From Hydromicrobium sp964517765 (lineage in GTDB: Bacteria; Actinomycetota; Humimicrobiia; Humimicrobiales; Humimicrobiaceae), in contig CAZFEN010000002.1 of the NCBI GenBank assembly GCA_964517765.1, positions 26,048 to 90,047 of the forward strand: a DNA stretch of 64,000 nucleotides. Reading direction: 5' to 3'. The first letter of the stretch is position 1. Every line of letters starts with the position of its first letter. The translations under genes were made by a program, and so were the position numbers. Below, piece by piece: positions 1 through 9,222 of this stretch. The notes below the pieces were generated by a model that saw nothing but the letters and a program-made list of their open reading frames with translations, had not been told where the DNA came from and ran no database searches.

Positions 1-2
1 GA

Positions 3-194
3 AACGATATATATGAATATGCAAATATAAAATCATGCATATCCAATAAAAAAACAGACTGCGGAACCTCAAAAAAACAGGTAATTTTAAGTATCGAATC
101 GTCAATTAAAAATATAAAAAGCTCCGAGCTGGGATTAAAAAAACTTAAAGAAAGAATTGCTGATTTTAATAAAATCCTAAAATATATCAAATAA
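3..194 (+). CDS. 3' end of an unidentified gene (partial)
   Basis: This is the only frame open from the window edge to a TAA at 192-194; the other two plus-strand frames stop within the first 30 bases. It would encode the last 63 residues of a lysine- and isoleucine-rich protein ending in KILKYIK. The tail is hydrophilic and could be helical. A ZapA-like cell-division protein often precedes U32 genes in other bacteria, but nothing here identifies it as one. It ends 26 bases before the U32 gene on the same strand, so the two may be co-transcribed. Function unknown. Confidence 0.45.
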   Translation, partial: NDIYEYANIKSCISNKKTDCGTSKKQVILSIESSIKNIKSSELGLKKLKERIADFNKILKYIK

Positions 195-220
195 ATTAAA
201 TCCATTTCTTATTTCTTAAA

Positions 221-2536
221 GTGAAAAAAACCACAGGAAAAATCGAACTTACTGCTCCCGCAGGAGGATGGAGCCAATTAATTGCAGCAATTAATGCGGG
301 TGCCGATTCGGTTTATCTGGGATATAAAAAATTCGGTGCCAGGGCCTATGCTGAAAATTTTGATATGGGTCAAATAAAAAAAGCGGTAAATCTTGCGCAT
401 AATAATAATATAAAAGTATATCTTACATTAAATACACTGGTAAAAAATAATGAAATAAAAGAAGTAATAAATTTTTTAAGCGTATATACCAGAATATGCT
501 CCGATGGGATAATAATCCAGGATTACGGTATATATAAATTGATCAGGGATCTTTTTAAATCAATACCGGTTCACGCCAGTACCCAGCTGAATATACATAA
601 TATTTACTCATTAAAATTATTGAACCGTCTTGGATTTAAAAGAACCGTACTTGCCAGAGAAATGACCCTGAGTGAAATTAATAATCTAACAGAAAAAAAA
701 TTAATGGAAATAGAAGTATTCGGGCATGGTTCCCAGTGCTATTCATACTCCGGAAGCTGTTATTTAAGCTCTTTTATTGGGGGAAGAAGCGGCAACAGGG
801 GGAAGTGTACACAGCCCTGCAGGATGAAATATAAACTTCTGAAAAAAGACGAAGATAAGTACATCTATGTTATCGCAGATGGAAGTTACTTATTAAGCAA
901 AAGTGATCTGTGTATTCTTGATTTAATACCTGAGATTGTTAGAACAGGAATAGATGCCCTTAAAATAGAGGGGAGGATGAAGTCTCCCGAATATGTGGGA
1001 ATCGTTACTAAAATTTATAGAAAATATATAGATCTTTATTACTCTGATCCTTTAAATTATAAAGTAGATGAATCGGACATTTATAAACTCACCCAGATAT
1101 TTTCAAGAGAATTGGGTCCTGGTTATTTTAAAGAGATGTATCCTCCGGATATAATATCACCGAATAAGTCAGGAAGTATTGGAAATTTTTTGGGAAGAGT
1201 TTACGGAATCGATCAGGAGGGCAGCGGCAACAAAAAAGTAAAATTTATTTATATAAAAAGCAGATGGGAAATAAATAACGGCGATATTATAGAAATCTGG
1301 ACCAGATCCGGAAACACCAGAATAAATGTGAGAGATTTTAAATTATTGGATAAAAATGATAAGTATTATAAATATAAGATTATAGTCGACAGTATAAGCA
1401 AAATCAGTGAAAAAGATAGAGTTTTTAAATATTTCGACATAAAGATCAACGGTGAGGCTCGATCTCTATTAAAATATGATTCCGGTAAAGTAAGAACAAA
1501 AACATCACCCACAGCAAGCGGCCAGAATGTCAAAGATGAAACTATAGTAGAAAACTATTTAAATAAATTTTTACCCGAATATGACAAAACATCTGTAGAA
1601 AAGAATAAAGATAAATTAACAATATCAACTTGTATATATGATCATGAATATATCGAATCCGCTATTCAAAACGGTACGGACCATGTGATTTATAATGATT
1701 TTAAAGAACTGGTAAAAGACAGCGGAATTGAAAGCAGCATAATTAAATCATTAGAAAAATATAGTAATTCAAAATACATTAATGTAACAGTAGGGACTCC
1801 TTACATCATGTATGACAGCGATTTTAAATCGATAGAAAAAAATATTTTAAATCTACTGGAACATGGAATAAACAATTATAAAATATCAAATCCGGCATTA
1901 TTGGAACTATTCAACGAAATAGGTAATCGGGGTAACCATGATATCGGAGTTTATCTGGGCTTTGATTTCAATCTGTTTAACACTCTATCGTTTATTTTTT
2001 TCAATGATCTTATAGGTGAGAACAACCTTTTAAAAGGAATAGAGTTTTCTCCCGAGTTAAACCTTGAAGAAATTTTTAAAATAAAATCGGATACAATAAA
2101 TTTCTATAAAGGTAAAAAAAATCCGGAGTTTTCTATTTACGGTCAAGGTTATTTCCGGATTATTAGTTCAAGATATAAATTGAAATTTCTGACCGGTAAT
2201 TCAAACGATAACCATTTCTATATAGAGGACATAAAGGGTTACAGGTTCAGAATCGCGTCTGATTATAATGATAATATGATGATATTTAACTCAAGAAATA
2301 TATGCACCTTATTCGATCTTGATAAAATAAAAAAAAGCGGCATCAATAATATTATCCTTGATAGCAGATTTTATGAAAAAAAAGATTTCGATAGGATAAT
2401 TAAAAATTATAGAGAAGCAATAAAAATATTAGAAGAAGATGGCGTCGAAAAATACAAATTCTTTACTTCAAAACTTGAGAATGACAGCCTTTTTAAAAAT
2501 TATTCTAAAGGGCATTTACTGCGAGGAGTCCAGTAA
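221..2536 (+). CDS. U32 family peptidase-like protein (RlhA/TrhP type RNA hydroxylation factor)
   Basis: 771 residues. The N-terminal half is a U32 domain: it opens with ELTAPAGG, and the family signature EVFGHGSQC...SGSC lies at residues 165-180. Cysteines 173, 180, 196 and 200 form the conserved cluster thought to bind an iron-sulfur centre. Members of this family (RlhA, TrhP) install hydroxyl groups on 23S rRNA or on tRNA uridine 34 using prephenate; older names call them collagenases. The long C-terminal half resembles the extended, DUF3656-bearing type rather than the short TrhP type, so an rRNA target is somewhat more likely. The start is GTG with no good ribosome binding site. Which RNA is modified cannot be told from sequence. 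Confidence 0.85.
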   Translation: MKKTTGKIELTAPAGGWSQLIAAINAGADSVYLGYKKFGARAYAENFDMGQIKKAVNLAHNNNIKVYLTLNTLVKNNEIKEVINFLSVYTRICSDGIIIQDYGIYKLIRDLFKSIPVHASTQLNIHNIYSLKLLNRLGFKRTVLAREMTLSEINNLTEKKLMEIEVFGHGSQCYSYSGSCYLSSFIGGRSGNRGKCTQPCRMKYKLLKKDEDKYIYVIADGSYLLSKSDLCILDLIPEIVRTGIDALKIEGRMKSPEYVGIVTKIYRKYIDLYYSDPLNYKVDESDIYKLTQIFSRELGPGYFKEMYPPDIISPNKSGSIGNFLGRVYGIDQEGSGNKKVKFIYIKSRWEINNGDIIEIWTRSGNTRINVRDFKLLDKNDKYYKYKIIVDSISKISEKDRVFKYFDIKINGEARSLLKYDSGKVRTKTSPTASGQNVKDETIVENYLNKFLPEYDKTSVEKNKDKLTISTCIYDHEYIESAIQNGTDHVIYNDFKELVKDSGIESSIIKSLEKYSNSKYINVTVGTPYIMYDSDFKSIEKNILNLLEHGINNYKISNPALLELFNEIGNRGNHDIGVYLGFDFNLFNTLSFIFFNDLIGENNLLKGIEFSPELNLEEIFKIKSDTINFYKGKKNPEFSIYGQGYFRIISSRYKLKFLTGNSNDNHFYIEDIKGYRFRIASDYNDNMMIFNSRNICTLFDLDKIKKSGINNIILDSRFYEKKDFDRIIKNYREAIKILEEDGVEKYKFFTSKLENDSLFKNYSKGHLLRGVQ

Positions 2537-2599
2537 AATAATCAATCCGGCTTTATTATTTAAATTATAATGTTATATAAAGTATAAAGCCATATAGTC

Positions 2600-5413
2600 T
2601 CATCCTATATTTATGGTGATTGTGGAACCATAATTCAGATATTCCCCGGCAGCAGGAGTCTGCTTCACAACATTTCCTACAGACGCAGGATCAGGAAGTA
2701 TTTCAACTATAAATCCCAGATCCTCAAGTTCGAGCATTCCATCTTCTTTTGTCATTCCTGTGACATCCGGTACTTCTATGCCCTTGCTGATTTTAATGGT
2801 GATTTCAAGTAGTTTATCATAAATCGTACCACTGACCGGATCCTGTAAGAAAACAAGATCTTTTTCTTCTTCACTCTCTTCAAGAATAACTGTGACATTT
2901 TCAAAACCGGCATTTAAAAGTGCACTGGTAGCTTCTTCGGATGTCATTCCAATTAAATCAGGGGTCACGGATTGTGGATCCTCGCCCTTGCTGATATATA
3001 AAACAACTATTGCGGATTTTGTAACTATAGAACCCTGAGCAGGAGTCTGATTGGTAATATAACCCGATAATAGAGTATCACTGAATTCATATATTATACT
3101 ATTGACAACAAGACCAAAGCTTTTTATAACCTGTTCGGCACCTTTCAGATCCATTCCTATGAGTCCGGGCATAGTAAAGGTCGCCTGACCCTTACTTACA
3201 TAAAGAGTGATGCCTGGTTTTTCTCCCTTCAGCGATTCCAGAATGGTACCTGCTTCCGGACTTTGTTTGAAAACAGAATTCAGGTTAAATATTTCATCAA
3301 AATCATAAATCTCTTCTACTACGAAATTTAAACTTTCCAACAATGTTCTTGCTTCATCTATGTTCGATCCAATGACATTGGGGACTTCTATTTTGTTATG
3401 TATATTACAGATATCTTCGGGTTCTTCTCCTTTTATGTATATATTCCATCGTATGGATTCTTTTGGGCACCAAAAAGTGGCAAGCAGGTTGGACTCGGTA
3501 CAGATTTCAATATCTATAAGTTCTTTATCCGGTTTATCAAAATCAGAAACAGGTACATCTTCCACTGCTGCCATCATAAATTCTCTCCATACATCAGCAG
3601 GATAAGACCCTCCAACAACTATTCTGCCATTTATGGCTTCTATGGGCCTATTATCAAGGTTACCCATCCAGACCACTGTTACAAGTTCCGGGGTATATCC
3701 TGCAAACCAGGCGTCTCTGAGGTCACTTGTGGTGCCTGTTTTACCCGCAGCCGGTCTTCCTATATTGGCACCCCTGCCCGTACCACTTTCTATGACTTTA
3801 CTTAATATCTGAGTAATACGATAGGCGATAGGTTCCTCAAGAACTCTGTGGTTTGATTCGTTTTCTTCTGGTTCATACTCATATAATATATTACCTTCAG
3901 AATCAGTTATCTTTAAGATACTTACTGGCTGGCGATAAAATCCACCCGAAGCAAGGGTGGAAAAAATCTTGCTTACATCAAGAGGAGTTATACCTGTTTC
4001 CAACCCTCCAAGGGCAATTGCCGGATTATTGCCGATATCATAAATTTCCATTTCACTGCATAGATTCTCGACATTTTCTGCTCCGACTTCCATCATCAGC
4101 TGTGCATAGACTACATTTACGGAATTTATCGTACCGTCCACAATCGACATCTGGTCGATATCAAACTTCTGACCTCCGTAATTTTCAACCTGCCAGTCCG
4201 GTCCTTCTGCCATATCTATTATGATTGGTCCATTTGGATTAAATGTATTATTCGGAGAAATATTCTGTCTTATGGCTTCCATCAGAACAGGTACCTTAAA
4301 TACTGAACCGGGTTGCCTTTTACCCTGTATTGCAATGTTGAATTTACTGGTATCATAATTTTTTCCGCCAATAAGGGCATAGATATATCCATTTTCAGGA
4401 TCAGTACTGACCAGGCAATAAGAAGGTTCTATATCTTCGGGAAAAACTTTTTTAAATGCATTTTCAGCTTTTTCCTGCAGATCGATATCAAGCGTTGTGT
4501 AAATACGGAGTCCTCCTTTGAATACATCGTAATCTGTAAATTTTTGATCGTATAGATTACGTTTTACGTAATCTATAAAATACGGAGCGATTCTTCCGGC
4601 ATTATCCTGATCTGTACTAACAATCGAACTTTCATTCAATATTATCGGTTCGGCCAGAGCATTAAGATATTCGGATGTTTCTATCAATTTTTGTTCATAC
4701 ATCAGCTGCAGAACGAGGTCTCTTCTCGATTTTGCTTTTTCCATATTATTGAATGGCGAATATATCTCGGGTGCCCTTAAGAGACCTGCAAGCAGGGCTG
4801 ATTCGGGAAGGTTAAGCTCACTGGCATTCTTGCCAAAATATATTTCCGAAGCTTTCTCGATTCCGTATGCACCGGATCCGAAATTTATTGTATTCATATA
4901 CATTTCCAGAATTTTATTTTTTGTATAATTTCTTTCAAGCTGAATCGCAATCAGAGCTTCATTAATTTTCCTTCTAAAAGTCTTCTCAGGACTGAAGTAT
5001 ATATTTTTGACATACTGCTGTGTTATCGTACTGGCACCCTGTTCCCATTCGCCGGATCTTATATCGGTAATAAATGCTCCGATAATTCTTCTGTAATCTA
5101 CTCCCTGATGTTCAAAAAATCTTTTATCTTCGATAGCTACTATTGCATCCTTTATATAATCGGTCATTTTATTAAATGAAATGATCTCTCTATTTTCCTC
5201 GGCATGAAACTCGGTGACCAAACTGCCATCCAGAGCATAGACCTTGGAAGTCTCGGCAATAGGTGACGGCGTAAGTTCTTCGAGTGTGGGCAGGGAATTT
5301 ACGTAATATATAACAAGTACCAGACCTATAACTACAATTATTGAAATTATTATAGCAACTGTGATAAAAAATATTTTTAGAAATCTTCTTACTTTTTTAC
5401 GATTTACAGCCAT
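2600..5413 (-). CDS. ponA: Class A penicillin-binding protein with four C-terminal PASTA domains
   Basis: Bifunctional peptidoglycan synthase of 937 residues. A short basic cytoplasmic tail is followed by one membrane segment at about 12-36. The GT51 glycosyltransferase domain has the catalytic motif EDKRFFEHQG with Glu95. The transpeptidase domain shows all three motifs: SVFK at 370-373, SVN at 431-433 and KTG at 558-560. Four PASTA repeats fill about residue 665 to the end, each opening with a P-x-(V/L)-x-G-M/S pattern. PASTA repeats bind muropeptides or uncrosslinked wall and are typical of Gram-positive PBPs such as actinobacterial PonA2. The gene is convergent with the U32 gene and divergent from tyrS. 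Nothing looks truncated. Confidence 0.95.
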   Translation of the reverse strand: MAVNRKKVRRFLKIFFITVAIIISIIVVIGLVLVIYYVNSLPTLEELTPSPIAETSKVYALDGSLVTEFHAEENREIISFNKMTDYIKDAIVAIEDKRFFEHQGVDYRRIIGAFITDIRSGEWEQGASTITQQYVKNIYFSPEKTFRRKINEALIAIQLERNYTKNKILEMYMNTINFGSGAYGIEKASEIYFGKNASELNLPESALLAGLLRAPEIYSPFNNMEKAKSRRDLVLQLMYEQKLIETSEYLNALAEPIILNESSIVSTDQDNAGRIAPYFIDYVKRNLYDQKFTDYDVFKGGLRIYTTLDIDLQEKAENAFKKVFPEDIEPSYCLVSTDPENGYIYALIGGKNYDTSKFNIAIQGKRQPGSVFKVPVLMEAIRQNISPNNTFNPNGPIIIDMAEGPDWQVENYGGQKFDIDQMSIVDGTINSVNVVYAQLMMEVGAENVENLCSEMEIYDIGNNPAIALGGLETGITPLDVSKIFSTLASGGFYRQPVSILKITDSEGNILYEYEPEENESNHRVLEEPIAYRITQILSKVIESGTGRGANIGRPAAGKTGTTSDLRDAWFAGYTPELVTVVWMGNLDNRPIEAINGRIVVGGSYPADVWREFMMAAVEDVPVSDFDKPDKELIDIEICTESNLLATFWCPKESIRWNIYIKGEEPEDICNIHNKIEVPNVIGSNIDEARTLLESLNFVVEEIYDFDEIFNLNSVFKQSPEAGTILESLKGEKPGITLYVSKGQATFTMPGLIGMDLKGAEQVIKSFGLVVNSIIYEFSDTLLSGYITNQTPAQGSIVTKSAIVVLYISKGEDPQSVTPDLIGMTSEEATSALLNAGFENVTVILEESEEEKDLVFLQDPVSGTIYDKLLEITIKISKGIEVPDVTGMTKEDGMLELEDLGFIVEILPDPASVGNVVKQTPAAGEYLNYGSTITINIG

Positions 5414-5647
5414 ATCCGATCATTCGCTTTCAATATGATCCCTTACTATTACTTATGGAATTTTATATAAAAACCAGTCAAATAACAATATACCGAATTT
5501 CTTAATAAGGATATAATTCAGACTTTTTCCTGTTTTTATAAGATTACCTAAAAATTTATGGATTACTTTAAATAGACATATATGCAATTATTATGTTAAT
5601 ATTTATTTTGATTTTTCAATCATTAAATATTGGACGGAAAGCGAGAC

Positions 5648-6883
5648 ATGGAAAAAAATTTACAGAAACAATTGGATGTGATTATATCGGGTACCGAGGA
5701 TATTTTAATTAAAGAAGATCTGAAACCCATAATACAAAAATCCATAAAAGAGAATAAACCCTTAAAAGTCAAATTAGGGCTCGATCCGACAGCTCCAGAC
5801 ATTCATCTGGGACACACAGTTGTTTTGAATAAACTACGACAGTTCCAGAATTTGGGTCATAAAGCTATCCTGATTATAGGAGATTACACTGTAAGGATAG
5901 GTGATCCTTCGGGAAGGTCAACTCTCAGGCCCAGATTATCTCCGGCGGCTATAGAAAAAAATGCCAGAACTTATATGGATCAAGCCTTTAGGATCCTTAT
6001 ACCGGAAAAAACCGAAGTATTAAAAAATTCTAAATGGCTTCAAAATTTAAGATTCGATGATATATTGGATCTGACATCAAGATTCACGGTTGCACGGATG
6101 CTGGAAAGAGATGACTTTAAAAAGAGATATAAGAGCAATGCACCTATTGCAATAATGGAATTTTTTTATCCGATAATGCAGGCATATGATTCGCTTGCCA
6201 TAGAAGCTGATATAGAATTAGGGGGAACCGATCAGAGGTTTAATCTGCTGATGGGAAGGGAGCTTCAAAAAGAATTCTCTCAGAGACCACAGATAGCTAT
6301 TACTATGCCTATTTTAGTGGGTACTGATGGAACCGAGAAGATGAGTAAGAGTCTGGGTAATTACATAGGAGTATATGAGCATCCACGGGATATTTTTGGC
6401 AAGATAATGTCTATCCCTGATAATATCATGATAGATTACTTCAGGTTATTAACCGGACTGGCCAGTGAAGAAATCAAAGAAATTGAAAATAACATAAAAA
6501 CCGATAAATTAAATCCATCCATAGCTAAAAGAAAACTGGCAAGAATAATAATAGAAAACCTTTATACGAAAAATGATTCTTTAAAAGCAGAAGAATACTT
6601 TGATTTAATCTTCAAAAAAAAGAAAACTCCCGATAAAATCGATAAATATATTATAGACCCGGCAGAATTAAAAGATAAAATAATAAGCCTGGTTCAATTA
6701 CTGGTAGGTTCCGGTCTGGTTAAATCCAATGGTGAAGCAAGGAGACTGGTTTCTCAGGGGGCAGTAAAAATCGACGATAAAAAAATCGATGACCCCAATA
6801 TGGAATTTGATTTAATCAATATAGATAAAAAAGTTATCCAGAAGGGTAAAAGGTACTTCAAAAAAATAATAATCAAATATTAA
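5648..6883 (+). CDS. tyrS: Tyrosyl-tRNA synthetase
   Basis: Charges tRNA-Tyr. With this start the protein is 411 residues. The class I signatures are HLGH at 53-56 and KMSKS at 231-235, and the C-terminus is an S4-type RNA-binding domain (VQLLVGSGLVKSNGEARRLV). The reading frame also contains a TTG at 5630, but the ATG at 5648 is preferred: GGAAAG at 5636-5641 lies at normal spacing and the protein then begins with the usual MEKNLQKQL-like N-terminus. A TATAAT at 5512-5517 may be its promoter -10, but the -35 is weak. No T-box leader is visible. hypA follows after 2 bases. Confidence 0.96.
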   Translation: MEKNLQKQLDVIISGTEDILIKEDLKPIIQKSIKENKPLKVKLGLDPTAPDIHLGHTVVLNKLRQFQNLGHKAILIIGDYTVRIGDPSGRSTLRPRLSPAAIEKNARTYMDQAFRILIPEKTEVLKNSKWLQNLRFDDILDLTSRFTVARMLERDDFKKRYKSNAPIAIMEFFYPIMQAYDSLAIEADIELGGTDQRFNLLMGRELQKEFSQRPQIAITMPILVGTDGTEKMSKSLGNYIGVYEHPRDIFGKIMSIPDNIMIDYFRLLTGLASEEIKEIENNIKTDKLNPSIAKRKLARIIIENLYTKNDSLKAEEYFDLIFKKKKTPDKIDKYIIDPAELKDKIISLVQLLVGSGLVKSNGEARRLVSQGAVKIDDKKIDDPNMEFDLINIDKKVIQKGKRYFKKIIIKY

Positions 6884-6885
6884 GC

Positions 6886-7227
6886 ATGCATGAGTATTCC
6901 ATAACATGTTCCATTATCGAAATATTATATGATTTAATAAAAAAACATAATATTAAAAAGGTAAAAAAAGTTAGTTTTGAAATAAGTCCTCTGGCTCACA
7001 TAGAACCCCAATCGATTGAATTCTATTATAATTTTATGACAAAAGAAGATAAGATCCTGAAAGGCGCCGGTCTTAAATTCAAAAAAGGCAAAATAAAATT
7101 AGAATGCAGAACCTGCGGAAAATTTTTTACTTCTGAAACCTTAATCTTAAATTGCATTTATTGTTCCGGAGAAAAAATAAAAGCTGTAGACATTGATGAC
7201 ATAAAAATTATCTCAATAGAGGCGTAA
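6886..7227 (+). CDS. hypA: HypA-like hydrogenase nickel incorporation protein
   Basis: 113 residues. It begins with MHEYSI; in HypA, His2 and its neighbours bind nickel. The C-terminal half has the zinc ribbon CRTC...CIYC. HypA with HypB delivers nickel to [NiFe] hydrogenase, and in some bacteria to urease. The gene is 2 bases downstream of tyrS, so it is almost certainly translated from the same message. No other hydrogenase or maturation gene lies in this window, so it is an orphan here. The spacing between the two CxxC pairs looks normal. Confidence 0.88.
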   Translation: MHEYSITCSIIEILYDLIKKHNIKKVKKVSFEISPLAHIEPQSIEFYYNFMTKEDKILKGAGLKFKKGKIKLECRTCGKFFTSETLILNCIYCSGEKIKAVDIDDIKIISIEA

Positions 7228-7281
7228 TACAATTTTTTGATAAAAACAATCTATTACTGCAGACAATCAGGTTAAATTGTA

Positions 7282-7310
7282 TTGACTTAAACCGATGCTA
7301 TAGTTAAAAT
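7282..7310 (+). promoter_or_regulatory. Sigma-70 type promoter of the rny leader
   Basis: TTGACT at 7282-7287 and TAAAAT at 7305-7310 are separated by exactly 17 bases. It reads toward rny and predicts a start of transcription near 7317, about 365 bases before the rny start codon. It lies 55 bases after hypA, so rny does not depend on the tyrS-hypA promoter. Confidence 0.6.
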
Positions 7311-7316
7311 AAAAAC

Positions 7317-7662
7317 GTTTATTAATAAAATTATTTGATTTATAAGTTAGCTTGCACTTGTTTTTTAGAAATCTTATTAGCGGTCTAAAAAAGATTTTAA
7401 AGTAAAAGAAAATTAACGGATTTTTTAAGTAAAGATATTAAAGTAGTGATTTTACAGTGCTAATGATAGATTTAATGAGGAAAATCAAGGCGGAAAGTGA
7501 TTTAAATATACTTAATAAAACATTTACATAATTAGTGGCATTTAATTATTCCATTTAATAGTCTGGTTTATTATACAAAGATAATTATTAGGTATATTCG
7601 ATTTTAAAACTAAATAGTGCAAATTGATTTATAGGTCGGGTGATTAACTCGACTTTTTTTTT
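7317..7662 (+). ncRNA. Long untranslated leader or small RNA upstream of rny
   Basis: This roughly 345-base stretch has no convincing gene. It runs from a good promoter to a perfect terminator hairpin whose T run touches the rny ribosome binding site. It is AT-rich and I recognised no known riboswitch or RNA family in it: the tmRNA tail and RNase P core motifs are absent. A local hairpin AAATCTT/AAGATTT lies near 7365-7400. AAATCAA at 7482-7488 could pair with TTGATTT at 7624-7630 just upstream of the terminator. A 22-codon frame at 7463-7531 lacks a ribosome binding site. It is either a regulated 5' leader of rny or a separate small RNA. Confidence 0.5.
7635..7662 (+). terminator. Intrinsic terminator/attenuator directly before rny
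   Basis: Stem GTCGGGT (7635-7641) pairs with ACTCGAC (7647-7653): seven pairs with one G-T wobble, a five-base loop GATTA, then nine T residues (7654-7662). The rny ribosome binding site GGAAGGAAGG starts at the next base. There is no room for another promoter between the T run and rny, so rny must be expressed by read-through or controlled antitermination, unless the hairpin is inactive. Confidence 0.75.
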
Positions 7663-7680
7663 GGAAGGAAGGTTTATAAA

Positions 7681-9222
7681 ATGGATCTGTTAATAAAAAT
7701 AGTTTCGCTGGGAATTGCGATAATAATAGGCTTTGTAGTAGGATTCTTTTTCCGAAAATATATCATTGATTCAAAGTTAAGCTCGGCTGAGCAAAAAGCA
7801 AATCTTATGCTTAACAATGCTAAAAAAGAGGCTCAGACTTTAAAAAAAGAAATACTTCTTGAAGGTAAAGAGGATATTCAAAATTTAAAGACACATTCCG
7901 AAGAGGAAATCAAAAAACAGAGATTCGAAATTAGAAAGATGGAAGACAGGCTGCAGGGCAGAGAAGACTCTATCGAAAAAAAGGCACATTACCTGGAAAA
8001 GAAAGAACAGGATATAAATCAAAAAAAAGAAGAATTTGAAATCAAAAATAAGAAATTAGATGAAATACTGGATAAAGAAATACTAAGACTTGAAGCTATT
8101 GCCGAACTAACAAAAGAGGAGGCAAAAGCGATCCTGATAAAAAAAATAGAAGAAGAAGCGAGGTATGAGTCGGCAAAAGAGATTAGAAACATAGAGACAA
8201 GGCTGAAAGAAGATGCTGATACCCTGGCAAAGAAGATAATCTCTCAGGCCATACAGAGATGTGCCCTTGATCATGTAAGTGAGACTACTGTATCGGTTGT
8301 AAATTTACCCAATGACGAGATGAAAGGAAGGATAATAGGAAGAGAGGGGAGAAACATAAGAGTTTTCGAAAATCTTACAGGAATAAACTTAATCGTGGAC
8401 GATACTCCCGAAGCCGTAATATTGTCTTCTTTTGATCCTGTAAGAAGAGAAATTGCAAGGGTGACACTTGAAAACCTAATAATGGATGGAAGAATTCACC
8501 CTGCCAGAATCGAAGAAATGTATGAAAAAGCAAGCAAGATCATAAATAACGAAATCAAGGTGGAGGGAGAACAGACAGTTTTTGATGCAGGAATATCTGA
8601 AATAAATCCAGGGATCGTAAAAGTACTTGGAAGATTGAAATACAGAACCAGTTATGGCCAGAACGTACTGCTGCATTCAAAAGAAGTAGCCTATGTTGCA
8701 GGCGTGATTGCATCGGAACTTGGGATGAATGTAAAAAAGGCAAAGAGAGCAGGATTACTTCACGATATAGGTAAGGCTCTGACACATGATATAGAAGGAT
8801 CACATGCAATAATCGGTGCCGAACTTGCTAAAAGACTTCATGAAGATGAAGAGATATGTCATGCAATCGAATCTCATCATAATGAAGTTGAAGCTAACTC
8901 GGTATTGGATGTGATCATACAGGCAGCCGATCAGATATCAGGCGGAAGACCGGGTGCAAGAAGAGAAACACTTGAAAGCTACGTAAAAAGGCTTGAAAGT
9001 CTTGAAAAAATTGCAACAGAATTCAAGGGAATCGAAAAAGCTTATGCAATACAGGCCGGAAGAGAAATAAGAGTCATGGTAAAACCCGAAGAAGTCAATG
9101 AAGAGATGTCTCTTGTTCTGGCTAAAGAAATAGCAAAAGAAATAGAAAAAGAAATGGAGTACCCCGGACAAATAAAGGTGACTGTTATCAGAGAAAGCAG
9201 AGCAGTCGAATATGCAAAATAA
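7681..9222 (+). CDS. rny: Ribonuclease Y
   Basis: Membrane-anchored endoribonuclease that starts mRNA decay in many Gram-positive bacteria. 513 residues, the usual length. Order: one membrane segment at about 4-24, a long charged coiled coil to about residue 200, a KH RNA-binding domain (GRIIGREGRNIRVFE), then an HD domain with HDIGKA as the metal-binding core. The C-terminus VTVIRESRAVEYAK is typical. The ribosome binding site GGAAGGAAGG sits right after a terminator hairpin, which suggests control at the leader. The next gene overlaps the 3' end by 11 bases. Confidence 0.96.
   Translation: MDLLIKIVSLGIAIIIGFVVGFFFRKYIIDSKLSSAEQKANLMLNNAKKEAQTLKKEILLEGKEDIQNLKTHSEEEIKKQRFEIRKMEDRLQGREDSIEKKAHYLEKKEQDINQKKEEFEIKNKKLDEILDKEILRLEAIAELTKEEAKAILIKKIEEEARYESAKEIRNIETRLKEDADTLAKKIISQAIQRCALDHVSETTVSVVNLPNDEMKGRIIGREGRNIRVFENLTGINLIVDDTPEAVILSSFDPVRREIARVTLENLIMDGRIHPARIEEMYEKASKIINNEIKVEGEQTVFDAGISEINPGIVKVLGRLKYRTSYGQNVLLHSKEVAYVAGVIASELGMNVKKAKRAGLLHDIGKALTHDIEGSHAIIGAELAKRLHEDEEICHAIESHHNEVEANSVLDVIIQAADQISGGRPGARRETLESYVKRLESLEKIATEFKGIEKAYAIQAGREIRVMVKPEEVNEEMSLVLAKEIAKEIEKEMEYPGQIKVTVIRESRAVEYAK

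Noticed and set aside
2549..2591. Inverted repeat GGCTTTAT/ATAAAGCC between the U32 and PBP genes
   Set aside because: The 27-base loop and lack of an adjoining T run make it a poor terminator; kept out of the feature list.
3360..4555. Several long open frames on the plus strand inside the PBP gene
   Set aside because: They are antisense to a clear PBP with all catalytic motifs and encode no recognisable domains.
7463..7531. 22-codon frame in the rny leader (MIDLMRKIKAESD...)
   Set aside because: No ribosome binding site and no run of one regulatory amino acid; likely chance in AT-rich DNA, though a leader peptide cannot be fully excluded.
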